The position numbers and the translations under genes are program-made. Shown here piece after piece: positions 26,334 to 33,592 of a stretch of 64,000 nt of DNA (position 1 is its first letter; each line of letters begins with the position of its first letter). Location: assembly GCF_900112845.1 (NCBI RefSeq), contig NZ_FONG01000013.1, positions 164,485-228,484 of the forward strand, written 5' to 3'. The notes below the pieces were generated by a model, which saw only the letters and a list, made by a program, of their open reading frames with translations, was not told the origin of the DNA and made no database searches. This stretch comes from Actinacidiphila alni. GTDB taxonomy: Bacteria; Actinomycetota; Actinomycetes; Streptomycetales; Streptomycetaceae.

Positions 26334-26840
26334 GTGAGGAGAGCGGACATCCGGTCCCAGGAGCGCGCGGCCTCGGAGCTGTTCGAGGCGGTCTACCCGC
26401 GCCTGGCGGGCTGGTGCCGCCGTCTGGTGGACGACGACGGGACCGCGCACGAGATCGCCTCGGAATCCTTCACCCGGCTGTGGGCACGCTGGACCAAGGT
26501 CGAGGAACCCACCGGATACCTCTATGTGACCGCGGCCAACCTGGTGCGGGACCACTGGCGCAAACTGGAGCGCGAACGGCGGGCCATGCGCCGGTTCACC
26601 ACGGAGGAAGTCGTGAAGGAGCAGCGGCAGGAGGGCGCCGACCCGTCCGTGCGGATGCTCGTCCAGTCGCTCCCCGAGCGGCTGCGCGACCCGGCGCTGC
26701 TCTACTACTACGCGGATCTGCCCGTCCAGCAGGTGGCGGCGCTGCTCGGACGGAACGAAGGTACGGTCAAGGCCGACCTGCACGCGGCCCGCGAACTGCT
26801 GCGCGCCCGGCTGGGGGAGCACCATGACCGGACTGCCTGA
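26334..26840 (+). CDS. ECF-like RNA polymerase sigma factor
   Basis: 168 aa from GTG 26334. A GAGGAGAG sequence lies after this codon and 5 nt before an in-frame ATC (26349), so the true start is uncertain. Region 2 is seen in ELFEAVYPRLAGWCRRLV and ATARE-like HEIASESFTRLWARW; region 4 in LPERLRDPALLYYYADLPVQ and VAALLGRNEGTVKADLHAAR. It is an ECF-type sigma of about usual size. The next gene overlaps by 17 bp and encodes a single-pass membrane protein, the usual position of an anti-sigma factor. Confidence 0.85.
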   Translation: MRRADIRSQERAASELFEAVYPRLAGWCRRLVDDDGTAHEIASESFTRLWARWTKVEEPTGYLYVTAANLVRDHWRKLERERRAMRRFTTEEVVKEQRQEGADPSVRMLVQSLPERLRDPALLYYYADLPVQQVAALLGRNEGTVKADLHAARELLRARLGEHHDRTA

Positions 26841-27681
26841 CGGCCTGCCCGGCGACGCGCCGGGCGAGGAGCCGTTCGACCCGCTGGAGCCGCTGCTGCG
26901 GCCGCCCGCGGTGTACCTGGCGCCGCCCGCCGGGTCGTTCGAGACCATCCGCCGCCGCGCCGCCCGGCGCCGCCGCGGTCGCGCGCTGGCCGGCGGCACC
27001 CTCGCGGTGGCCGTGATCAGCGGAGCCGTCCTCGCCGCCGCCGCGCTCACCAGGGACGACTCGCAGGAAGTGGTCCCGACCCCGGCGAATTCCACCGAGC
27101 ACACGACCACCTCGCCCGGTCCGACGAAGCCGCCGGTCGTCCCGCCGCCGGGACCCACCCCGTCCCGCACCACACCCACACCGGGCGGCGGCCCGTCCAC
27201 CGTCACCACCGAGCCGACCCGTACGCCGCCGACCACCCCGACCACCGGCACGGACGGCACCGGCGGTTCGACACCGCTGTGCACCGCCGCGCAGCTCACC
27301 CCGTCCCTCGGCGGCGGCGACGCGGGCGCCGGCAGTGTCTTCCGTTACCTGGTGCTCACCAACCACAGCGGCACGGTGTGCCATGTGACCGGCTTCCCCG
27401 GTCTGTCGCTGCTCGACGCCGACGGCAAGCAGATCGGCGCCCCCGCCACGTACCAGCAACTCGATCACCAGCCGGTGGTGCTGCGGCCCGGCGAGTCCGC
27501 GAGCGACACCATCCGGACCGTCAACCAGCAGGGCACCTGTCTGCCCACCTCCACCAGCCTGCGGATCTACCCGCCGGGCAGCAGGCAGTCGCTGGTCTTC
27601 CCCGGCAAGGTCACCAACTGCGACAACGAATTCGTGGTGACCCCCTTCACCAAGGGCACGACGGGCAATCCGGCCTCCTGA
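26824..27681 (+). CDS. Single-pass membrane protein with extracellular DUF4232 domain, possible anti-sigma
   Basis: 285 aa from ATG 26824. A cytoplasmic N-terminal 60 residues ends in the basic cluster RRRAARRRRGR, followed by one membrane helix (ALAGGTLAVAVISGAVLAAA), a Thr/Pro-rich linker, and a DUF4232 domain (about 155-285). That domain is strongly similar to the 24774 product: YLVLTNHSGTVCHVTGFPGL and LSLLDADGKQIGAPAT. The gene overlaps the sigma gene. The N terminus has no clear zinc anti-sigma motif, so an anti-sigma role is inferred from topology and position only. The outside domain could sense the same ligand or surface as its secreted paralogue. Confidence 0.7.
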   Translation: MTGLPDGLPGDAPGEEPFDPLEPLLRPPAVYLAPPAGSFETIRRRAARRRRGRALAGGTLAVAVISGAVLAAAALTRDDSQEVVPTPANSTEHTTTSPGPTKPPVVPPPGPTPSRTTPTPGGGPSTVTTEPTRTPPTTPTTGTDGTGGSTPLCTAAQLTPSLGGGDAGAGSVFRYLVLTNHSGTVCHVTGFPGLSLLDADGKQIGAPATYQQLDHQPVVLRPGESASDTIRTVNQQGTCLPTSTSLRIYPPGSRQSLVFPGKVTNCDNEFVVTPFTKGTTGNPAS

Positions 27682-27701
27682 CCCCGCCGCCGCTTGCGGG
27701 C

Positions 27702-27974
27702 TCAGTGGGCCAGCGGCGGGCGGGAGGTCGCGGGCGGCATCCAGTACGACGGGGACGGCGACGGCCCGGAACGGACCGTCGGCGGTCTGCTCGGCGGCAT
27801 CGGGGCCGCCGTGAGCAGCACCCTGCCGTACGCGGCCATCGCCGCCGCCATGACGACAAGGATCACCAGCCAGCGCAGGTGCAGCCGCGCGGGCACGCTC
27901 AGCAGCCACGACAGGACCCCGCCGGACAGCAGCAGCCCCGAGTGCCGCCTGCGGCCGGTGGCCCGGCGGCTCAT
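27702..27974 (-). CDS. Small single-pass membrane protein
   Basis: 90 aa from ATG 27974, which overlaps the stop of the flavoprotein gene as ATGA. A basic N terminus (MSRRATGRRRH) and hydrophobic segments GLLLSGGVLSWLLSV and LRWLVILVVMAAAMAAYG suggest one or two membrane helices. The C-terminal 35 residues are Pro/Ser-rich and probably extracytoplasmic. It is the last gene of a three-gene operon with a ferric-reductase-like membrane protein and a ferredoxin-reductase fusion, so it may be a subunit or assembly factor. Family not recognised. Confidence 0.65.
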   Translation of the reverse strand: MSRRATGRRRHSGLLLSGGVLSWLLSVPARLHLRWLVILVVMAAAMAAYGRVLLTAAPMPPSRPPTVRSGPSPSPSYWMPPATSRPPLAH

Positions 27975-29719
27975 CGGTGCCCCCTGCGTCCGGCCGGCCG
28001 GGCATGCGGCAGCGTACGGCCGATCTGGTCGCGGTAGTCCAGGAGTTCGAGCGGCATGTCGAAGGCGACGGCGGCCACGATCTGCGCGCCGTACGCCGTC
28101 TGCCGCGAATACCGCACCACGAAGCGCTCGGAGCGCAGCGAACCCTCCACGATCTCGGTGTCCGTACCGAGCGCCGGGATGCCGACCGCCTGGATACGGG
28201 TGCCGTGCTGCTCGGACCAGAAGCGCGGCACCGGGGTGAAGCGGGCGGCTCTGGCCGGTCCGCGCAACAGCGAATCGGCGGCGTGCTGCCCCATCTCCAC
28301 GGCGTGGATGAGGTGTTCGACCCGGCGCGGCTCGGCGTCGAACCGCGGATTGGGCCACCGGGCGACGTCCCCGGCCGCCACGATCTGCGGGACGGTGCGG
28401 CCCCACTGGTCCACGACGTGACAGGTGGGGCCGCACAGCACACCGTCGGAGATCTCCAGACCGCTGCCGCGCAGCCACTCCGTACGCGGGCTGCTGCCCA
28501 GCCCCAGGACGACGAAGTCGCAGTCCAGCACGGTCCCGTCGTCGAGCCGCAGCCGCAGCGCGTCGCCGTGGTCCTGCCATTCGGTGATCTCGGTGCTCAG
28601 CCGTACGTCGACGCCCGCGCGGCGCTGGAGCGCGCCGACCACCGCGCCGACCCTGGCCCCCAGCACCCGGCGCAGCAGCGGCGCGCTGTGCACCACGAGC
28701 GTGACGTCCATGCCGTTCTCCCGCGCGGTGCAGGCCAGTTCGCAGCCGACGAAGCCGCCGCCGACGATCACCACATGGCGGGCCCGCGCGCTGTGCATTG
28801 CCCGCCGCACGGCCGCGGCGTCCTCGATGGTGCGCACGGTACGCACCCGGTCGCTGAAGACCGGTGCCTCCGGCAGCCGCTTGGCGTCCACACCGGTCGC
28901 CAGCACCAGCCCGTCGTACGGCAGGAATTCACCGCCACGCAGCTCGAGGGCGGACGCCACCGCGTCGAGTCCGGTCAGCTGGGTGTCCAGCAGCCAGTGC
29001 GCGTCCAGCGCCTCGTCGGCGCGGAAGAGCAACTGCGCTTGCGAGAGCCGCCCCGACAGATACTGCTTGGACAGCGGCGGACGGCTGTACGGCCGGTGCG
29101 GCTCCTCGCCGACGAGTACCAACTCGCCGTCGAAGCCGCGTTCCCTGAGCCGGGTCGCGGCGCTCAGCCCCGCGAGGCCCGCGCCCGCGACGACGATCCG
29201 CCGCAGACTCGACCGCGCCGCCGAACCGCTGCGCAGCGGGCGGGCCGGCGGCCGGCCGATGGCGGCGGGACCGCCCGACGGGCTCTGGCCGCCGTGCACG
29301 GCGATGGCCTGCATCGGACAGCACCGCACGGCCTGGCGGGCCTTGGCCGCGTAGGCGGCGGGCACGCTGCGGGTGTAGTGCAGGGAGCCGCTCTCGGCGA
29401 TCCGGAAGACCTCGGGTGCCTCCTGCTGGCAGATGCCGTAGATGTGGCAGCGGTTGTTGTCGACGCTGATCCGTACCGGCTCCGCCTCGGGTACCAGCAC
29501 GGGCCGCGCGGGCGCGAACGCGTCGGTGTGCAGAGGCCGTTCGGCGGGACGGGCCGGGACGGCCGGTGCCGGACCCGGGCGCGGCGGGCGGGGCGCCGGC
29601 GGCCGGGCGGGCCGCGGGGGAACGGCCACGGGTACGGGCCGGGCGGCGGCGGTGGCAGGGGAGGGCCCGGGCGGCCGGGGCGCCGCGGGGATCCGGCCGG
29701 GGAAGGGCGGTTGGGTCAT
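27971..29719 (-). CDS. Fusion of 3Fe-4S ferredoxin and FAD-dependent ferredoxin reductase
   Basis: 582 aa from ATG 29719 (ATGA overlap with the upstream gene). Residues 1-75 are Pro/Ala-rich. A ferredoxin domain follows (about 85-145) with cysteines in CHIYGICQQEAPEVF and RCCPMQAI, the pattern of 3Fe-4S partners of P450s. The rest (about 170-570) is a BphA4-like reductase: VVAGAGLAGLSAATRLRERG for FAD, RPPLSKQYL, VVIVGGGFVGCELA for NAD(P)H, and IVAAGDVARWPNP. The fusion would pass electrons from NAD(P)H through FAD to its own cluster, probably on to the membrane haem protein encoded upstream. Confidence 0.85.
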   Translation of the reverse strand: MTQPPFPGRIPAAPRPPGPSPATAAARPVPVAVPPRPARPPAPRPPRPGPAPAVPARPAERPLHTDAFAPARPVLVPEAEPVRISVDNNRCHIYGICQQEAPEVFRIAESGSLHYTRSVPAAYAAKARQAVRCCPMQAIAVHGGQSPSGGPAAIGRPPARPLRSGSAARSSLRRIVVAGAGLAGLSAATRLRERGFDGELVLVGEEPHRPYSRPPLSKQYLSGRLSQAQLLFRADEALDAHWLLDTQLTGLDAVASALELRGGEFLPYDGLVLATGVDAKRLPEAPVFSDRVRTVRTIEDAAAVRRAMHSARARHVVIVGGGFVGCELACTARENGMDVTLVVHSAPLLRRVLGARVGAVVGALQRRAGVDVRLSTEITEWQDHGDALRLRLDDGTVLDCDFVVLGLGSSPRTEWLRGSGLEISDGVLCGPTCHVVDQWGRTVPQIVAAGDVARWPNPRFDAEPRRVEHLIHAVEMGQHAADSLLRGPARAARFTPVPRFWSEQHGTRIQAVGIPALGTDTEIVEGSLRSERFVVRYSRQTAYGAQIVAAVAFDMPLELLDYRDQIGRTLPHARPAGRRGHR

Positions 29720-30474
29720 CCGGCGGCCCCCGGCTTGCCGATGAAGGCGCGCTGTCTCAGCCGGGAGCGGGACGGGAAGGCGCGGATCAGGAAGGCCAGC
29801 AGCACCGTGCCCGCGCCGGCGGCGACGCCCACCGAGACCAGATTGAGGTGCCGCGGCTCGGGGTGCACGAGGAAGACGTGCAGCCAGATCAACGCGAACG
29901 ACAGATAGGCGAACTGATGGGTCCTCAGCCAGCGGTGGTAGCCGAGCCGGCGTTGCAGCCACACCGAACAGCCCACCGCGATGGCCAGTTCGGTCCCGAG
30001 GATGCCGAAGCCCACCGGGAGGCGCTGCACCCCGCCGGTGAACGGCACGGTCAGCTCGCGGGCGCCGATCCGCCAGATCGGCTGGTAGAGGAAGGTCGCG
30101 CCGTGCACCACGCCGAAGATCATCGCGGACAGTGCCAGCGTCATGTGGGCGCCGTAGAACGTCGCCCGGTTGACGGCCTGTTGCAGGAATCTCAACCGCA
30201 GCAGAACGCCGAGCACAACGGTGGCGACCATCAGCACATAGGCGATGAGAGCGGCCACCCGGGCGATTTTGTGCACACCCGCGTCGTACGCCACATGCTT
30301 GTCGTACGCGTCGAGCGGCGAACCGGGGATCGGAGCGGCGGCGGACGCGTTCCGGGCCAGTAACAGCCCCGCCGCGAAAAGCGCTCCCACCGAGAAAAGC
30401 ACCAGCAGAAGACGGAATGTGATCGTGGGCGAGAGGGCTCGCCTACAGCTGTGGAACGCCGTGATCGTGACCAT
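29716..30474 (-). CDS. Ferric-reductase-like haem membrane protein
   Basis: 252 aa from ATG 30474, chosen because GAGGAG lies 7 nt upstream. About six to seven hydrophobic helices are seen, including FRLLLVLFSVGALFAAGLLL, VAALIAYVLMVATVVLGVLL, MTLALSAMIFGVVHGATFLY and FAYLSFALIWLHVFLVH. His residues in YGAHMTL, GVVHGATF, RTHQFAYL and WLHVFLVHPE are placed like the bis-His haem ligands of ferric reductase transmembrane domains. The gene leads an operon of three. It probably moves electrons across the membrane, supplied by the ferredoxin-reductase fusion. The acceptor is unknown. Confidence 0.8.
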   Translation of the reverse strand: MVTITAFHSCRRALSPTITFRLLLVLFSVGALFAAGLLLARNASAAAPIPGSPLDAYDKHVAYDAGVHKIARVAALIAYVLMVATVVLGVLLRLRFLQQAVNRATFYGAHMTLALSAMIFGVVHGATFLYQPIWRIGARELTVPFTGGVQRLPVGFGILGTELAIAVGCSVWLQRRLGYHRWLRTHQFAYLSFALIWLHVFLVHPEPRHLNLVSVGVAAGAGTVLLAFLIRAFPSRSRLRQRAFIGKPGAAG

Positions 30475-30737
30475 GGCATGACTCCTCGCATCGACGCGCC
30501 TGTGGAACAGATAGGGCGAAGACATGGGGAAGAAACCCGGAGTCGCACCGGCCCGTTACCTTTTCGTGCATTTCGCAGATGAATGCGGCAAAGGCGTTCG
30601 GGGCAGGCTTCCTTCGGGTCCTTTCCCCGGAAGGACACGCTGCTTCGGCGGCAGACGCTACACCAAGTTCCGCGCCGGGTCGATGCATGGCCAACACGGC
30701 CGAGTGGGCCTTGATATGACGCTAAATCACCTTTGAG

Positions 30738-30762
30738 GGCCCCGAATCCGGTATTCGGGGCC
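30738..30762 (-). terminator. Hairpin between aldo-keto reductase and redox operon
   Basis: 30738-30747 and 30753-30762 form a perfect 10-bp stem. It sits 3' of the minus-strand aldo-keto reductase gene. The rest of 30475-30737 should hold the promoter of the redox operon; AT-richer sequence at 30700-30735 is the best candidate. No gene was seen there. Confidence 0.6.
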
Positions 30763-30771
30763 GACCGTCGT

Positions 30772-30855
30772 CCTATGCCCGGAACTATGCCGGGACCTAT
30801 ACCTGGGCCTATGCCTTGGCCTACGTCTTGTCCTGCGCCCGGACTTATGCCTGGA
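30772..30855. repeat. Seven degenerate 12-bp tandem repeats
   Basis: Units of CCTATGCCYGGA-type sequence repeat with a strict 12-bp period from 30772 to 30855 (seven units). The last unit covers the stop codon of the aldo-keto reductase gene on the minus strand. In-frame read-through would give a Gly/Pro/Ile repeat tail (PGIGPGIGPGI). Confidence 0.85.
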
Positions 30856-31717
30856 CGGCCCGGGTCAGCGCGTCGAATTCCGCGTCCGACAGCGTCACGG
30901 AGGCCGCCGCGACGTTGTCCTCGAGATGCGCGACGCTCGACGTGCCCGGGATCGGCAGCATCACCGGCGAGCGGCGCAGCAGCCACGCGAGTGCGAGCTG
31001 GGACGGGGTGGCGCCGGTCTCCCGGGCCAGGTCGGCCAGGGCGCCGCCGGGCTTGGCCAGCTCCCCGGTGGCCAGCGGGAACCACGGGATGAAGGCGATG
31101 CCCGCGGCCTCGGCGTGGTCCAGCAGCGCCTCGGACGAACGGTTGGCGAGGTTGTACAGATTCTGCACGGACGCGATTTCCGCGACCGCCCTGGCCTGTT
31201 CGAGTTGGTCCACGCTCACCTCGGACAGCCCGATGTGCACGATCTTGCCCTCCTCCTGGAGCAGCTTCAGCTCGCCGACCTGGTCCGCGAGCGGCACCTT
31301 GGGGTCGATGCGGTGCAACTGGAACAGATCGATGTGGTCGAGGCCCAGGTGCCGCAGGCTCATCTCGGCCTGCTGCCGCAGATACTCGGGTCGGCCGAGC
31401 GGCCGCCAGTCGCCGGGACCGGACCGGGACAGGCCCGCCTTCGTCGCGATCACCAGATCGTCGGCGTAGGGGTGCAGCGCCTTCTTGATCAGCGGCTCGG
31501 CGACGACCGGGCCGTAGGAGTCGGCGGTGTCCAGGAAGGTGACGCCCAGCTCGACCGCGCGGCGCAGGACGCGTACGGCCTCGTCCGGGTCGCGCGGGTC
31601 GCCCCAGACGCCGGGACCGGTGAGCTGCATGGTGCCGAAGCCGAGCCGGACGACGGGGCGGTTGCCGCCGAGCAGGAAGGTGCCGGACGGGGCGGCGGAG
31701 GGGGAGGTGACGGTCAT
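30845..31717 (-). CDS. Aldo/keto reductase
   Basis: 290 aa from ATG 31717; AAGGAG is 8 nt upstream. The AKR barrel is shown by RLGFGTMQLTG, the catalytic Asp/Tyr segment TFLDTADSYG, the Lys in VIATKAGLSR, and HIDLFQLHRIDPKVP. The NADPH-binding end is IPGTSSVAHLEDNVAAA. It is a single-domain cytosolic NADPH oxidoreductase of unknown substrate. It diverges from another aldo-keto reductase gene; a TetR-type operator lies between them. The 3' end runs into a 12-bp tandem repeat. Confidence 0.92.
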   Translation of the reverse strand: MTVTSPSAAPSGTFLLGGNRPVVRLGFGTMQLTGPGVWGDPRDPDEAVRVLRRAVELGVTFLDTADSYGPVVAEPLIKKALHPYADDLVIATKAGLSRSGPGDWRPLGRPEYLRQQAEMSLRHLGLDHIDLFQLHRIDPKVPLADQVGELKLLQEEGKIVHIGLSEVSVDQLEQARAVAEIASVQNLYNLANRSSEALLDHAEAAGIAFIPWFPLATGELAKPGGALADLARETGATPSQLALAWLLRRSPVMLPIPGTSSVAHLEDNVAAASVTLSDAEFDALTRAVQA

Positions 31718-31877
31718 ACGAGGTGCTCCTTGGTGGTGCGTGGGGGGCTTTACGGGGACGGGCTTCGCGGGGACGGGGGCAAGGTGGCGGTCCGACGACC
31801 GCACCCTGTGGTGAAGCCACCGACCGCCCGGTTTCTTCCCGGACGGCCGTTGTGCCGTGCGGGAGCGCCAAATAAAC

Positions 31878-31892
31878 TGAACGTCCGGTTCA
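31878..31892. promoter_or_regulatory. Inverted-repeat operator between divergent reductase genes
   Basis: TGAAC (31878-31882) and GTTCA (31888-31892) flank a 5-bp spacer in an AT-rich spot 85 bp before the start at 31977. This is the size and symmetry expected for a TetR-family operator. The TetR gene at 32945 is the likely binder. Confidence 0.6.
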
Positions 31893-31976
31893 TTTCACGG
31901 GCGGCCCGGGCCCGCGTCGCCGAGGCGCGCCGTACGGCCGACAGACCCGTGCGACCTTCGAGGAGGCGGCATCCGT

Positions 31977-32948
31977 ATGCGGTACACGCGACTGGGAGCG
32001 ACGGGTCTTGAGGTGTCGGCCGTCAGCCTCGGCTGCATGAGCTTCGGCGCGGCGGACCGGGGCAATCATCAGTGGACCCTCGACGAGGACGCCAGCCGCG
32101 CCATCATCCGGCAGGCGCTCGACGCCGGGGTCAACTTCCTAGACACCGCCAACGTCTACAGCGACGGCAGCAGCGAGGAGATCGTCGGCCGGGCGGTGCG
32201 CGACTTCGCCGCACGCGACGACGTGGTCATCGCCACCAAGGTGCACGGCCGGATGCGGCCGGGGCCGAACGGCGGCGGACTGTCCCGCAAGGCGATCCTC
32301 AGCGAGATCGACAACAGCCTCAAGCGGCTCCAGGTCGACCACGTCGATCTGTACCAGATCCACCGGTGGGACCCGGAGACCCCGCTGGAGGAGACCCTTG
32401 AGGCACTGCACGACGTGGTGAAGGCGGGCAAGGCCCGCTACATCGGCGCGTCCTCGATGCACGCCTGGCAGTTCGCCAAGGCGCTGTACACCGCGGACCT
32501 GCACGGCTGGACCCGCTTCGTGTCGATGCAGAACCACTACAACCTGATCTACCGCGAGGAGGAGCGCGAGATGCTCCCGCTCTGCGCGGACCAGGGCATC
32601 GGCGTCATCCCGTGGAGCCCGCTGGCCCGCGGCCGGCTGACCCGCGCCTGGGACGCGGTCACCGCGCGTACCGAGACCGACGAATTCGGCAAGACGCTCT
32701 ACCACGACGACGACCGGATCATCGTCGAGCGCGTCGCGGAACTGGCCGCCAAGCGCGGCGTCCCGGCCGCGCGGGTCGCACTAGCCTGGGTGGAGCGGCA
32801 CCCGGCGGTGACCGCGCCGATCGTCGGCGTCACCAAGCCCGGGCACCTCACCGACGCGATCGCGGCCCTCGACCTCACGCTGGACGACGACGAGGTCGCC
32901 TATCTGGAGGAGCCGTACGTCCCGCACGGCGTGGTCGGCTTCCAGTGA
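31977..32948 (+). CDS. Aldo/keto reductase (AKR, YajO/AryI-like)
   Basis: 323 aa from ATG 31977; GAGGAGG lies 10 nt upstream. Catalytic and fold motifs are GVNFLDTANVYSDGSSEE, VIATKVHGRMRPGPNG, VDHVDLYQIHRWDPETP, and VSMQNHYNLIYREEEREM with IPWSPLARGRLT. The C-terminal cofactor region is APIVGVTKPGHLTDAI. It differs from the divergent neighbour and belongs to another AKR subfamily. The TetR gene follows with a GTGA overlap, so the two are co-transcribed and probably self-regulated by the operator at 31878. Confidence 0.93.
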   Translation: MRYTRLGATGLEVSAVSLGCMSFGAADRGNHQWTLDEDASRAIIRQALDAGVNFLDTANVYSDGSSEEIVGRAVRDFAARDDVVIATKVHGRMRPGPNGGGLSRKAILSEIDNSLKRLQVDHVDLYQIHRWDPETPLEETLEALHDVVKAGKARYIGASSMHAWQFAKALYTADLHGWTRFVSMQNHYNLIYREEEREMLPLCADQGIGVIPWSPLARGRLTRAWDAVTARTETDEFGKTLYHDDDRIIVERVAELAAKRGVPAARVALAWVERHPAVTAPIVGVTKPGHLTDAIAALDLTLDDDEVAYLEEPYVPHGVVGFQ

Positions 32949-33580
32949 CCGGGACCCGGCCGCCCGGGGGAGCGCCCGCGCGCCCCGGGCTGCTGGCCCA
33001 CCCCACCACCCCGCGCAGCCTGCGGGTCCACGACGCGGCGCTGCGTGCGGCGGCCGAACTCCTGGCCGAGGGCGGTTTGCCCGCGACCACCATGGACGCC
33101 GTCGTCGCGCGGTCCGGCGTCAGCAAGGCGACGCTCTACAAGCACTGGCCGTCCAGGACCGCCCTGGCGGCCGAGGCGTTCGGCCTGCGGATGGCCGACG
33201 CCGCCGCGCCGCCGGACACCGGCAGCGCGCGCGGCGACCTGACCGAGCACCTGCGGCAGGTCAGCGCCCTGTACGCCGGCGATCACGGCCTGGTCTTCTC
33301 CCAGCTGCTCGCGGCGTGCGTCATCGACCCCGGCGCCGGCAGCTACTTCCGGGAGTTCTTCCTCCAGGGCCGCAGGGACGCCGTCGCCGAACTGTGGCGG
33401 CGCGCCCTGGAACGCGGCGAGGCGGACCCGGACATCGACGGGGAGACGGCCATCGACCTGCTCTTCGGCCCGCTGGTGTTCCGTCTGATGGCCGGTCACC
33501 TGCCGCTGACCCGGCAGGAGGCCGACCGGATCGCGGCCGCCGCGCTCGGCGGCCTGCTGCGCCGGCCCCCGCCGTCCTGA
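32945..33580 (+). CDS. TetR-family repressor
   Basis: 211 aa from GTG 32945, overlapping the stop of the aldo-keto reductase gene. The HTH is in AAELLAEGGLPATTMDAVV and ARSGVSKATLYKHWPSRTAL. The C-terminal part (TetR_C_11-like, EFFLQGRRDAVAELWRRALE) is a ligand-binding and dimer domain. Co-transcription with a reductase suggests control of that gene and of the divergent one by a reactive or aromatic compound. The operator candidate is TGAAC-N5-GTTCA at 31878-31892. Confidence 0.9.
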   Translation: MTGTRPPGGAPARPGLLAHPTTPRSLRVHDAALRAAAELLAEGGLPATTMDAVVARSGVSKATLYKHWPSRTALAAEAFGLRMADAAAPPDTGSARGDLTEHLRQVSALYAGDHGLVFSQLLAACVIDPGAGSYFREFFLQGRRDAVAELWRRALERGEADPDIDGETAIDLLFGPLVFRLMAGHLPLTRQEADRIAAAALGGLLRRPPPS

Positions 33581-33592
33581 CCATCGTCTTGA

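Noticed and set aside
30772..30855. Possible CRISPR array
   Set aside because: Units are contiguous 12-bp repeats without spacers and no cas genes are present.
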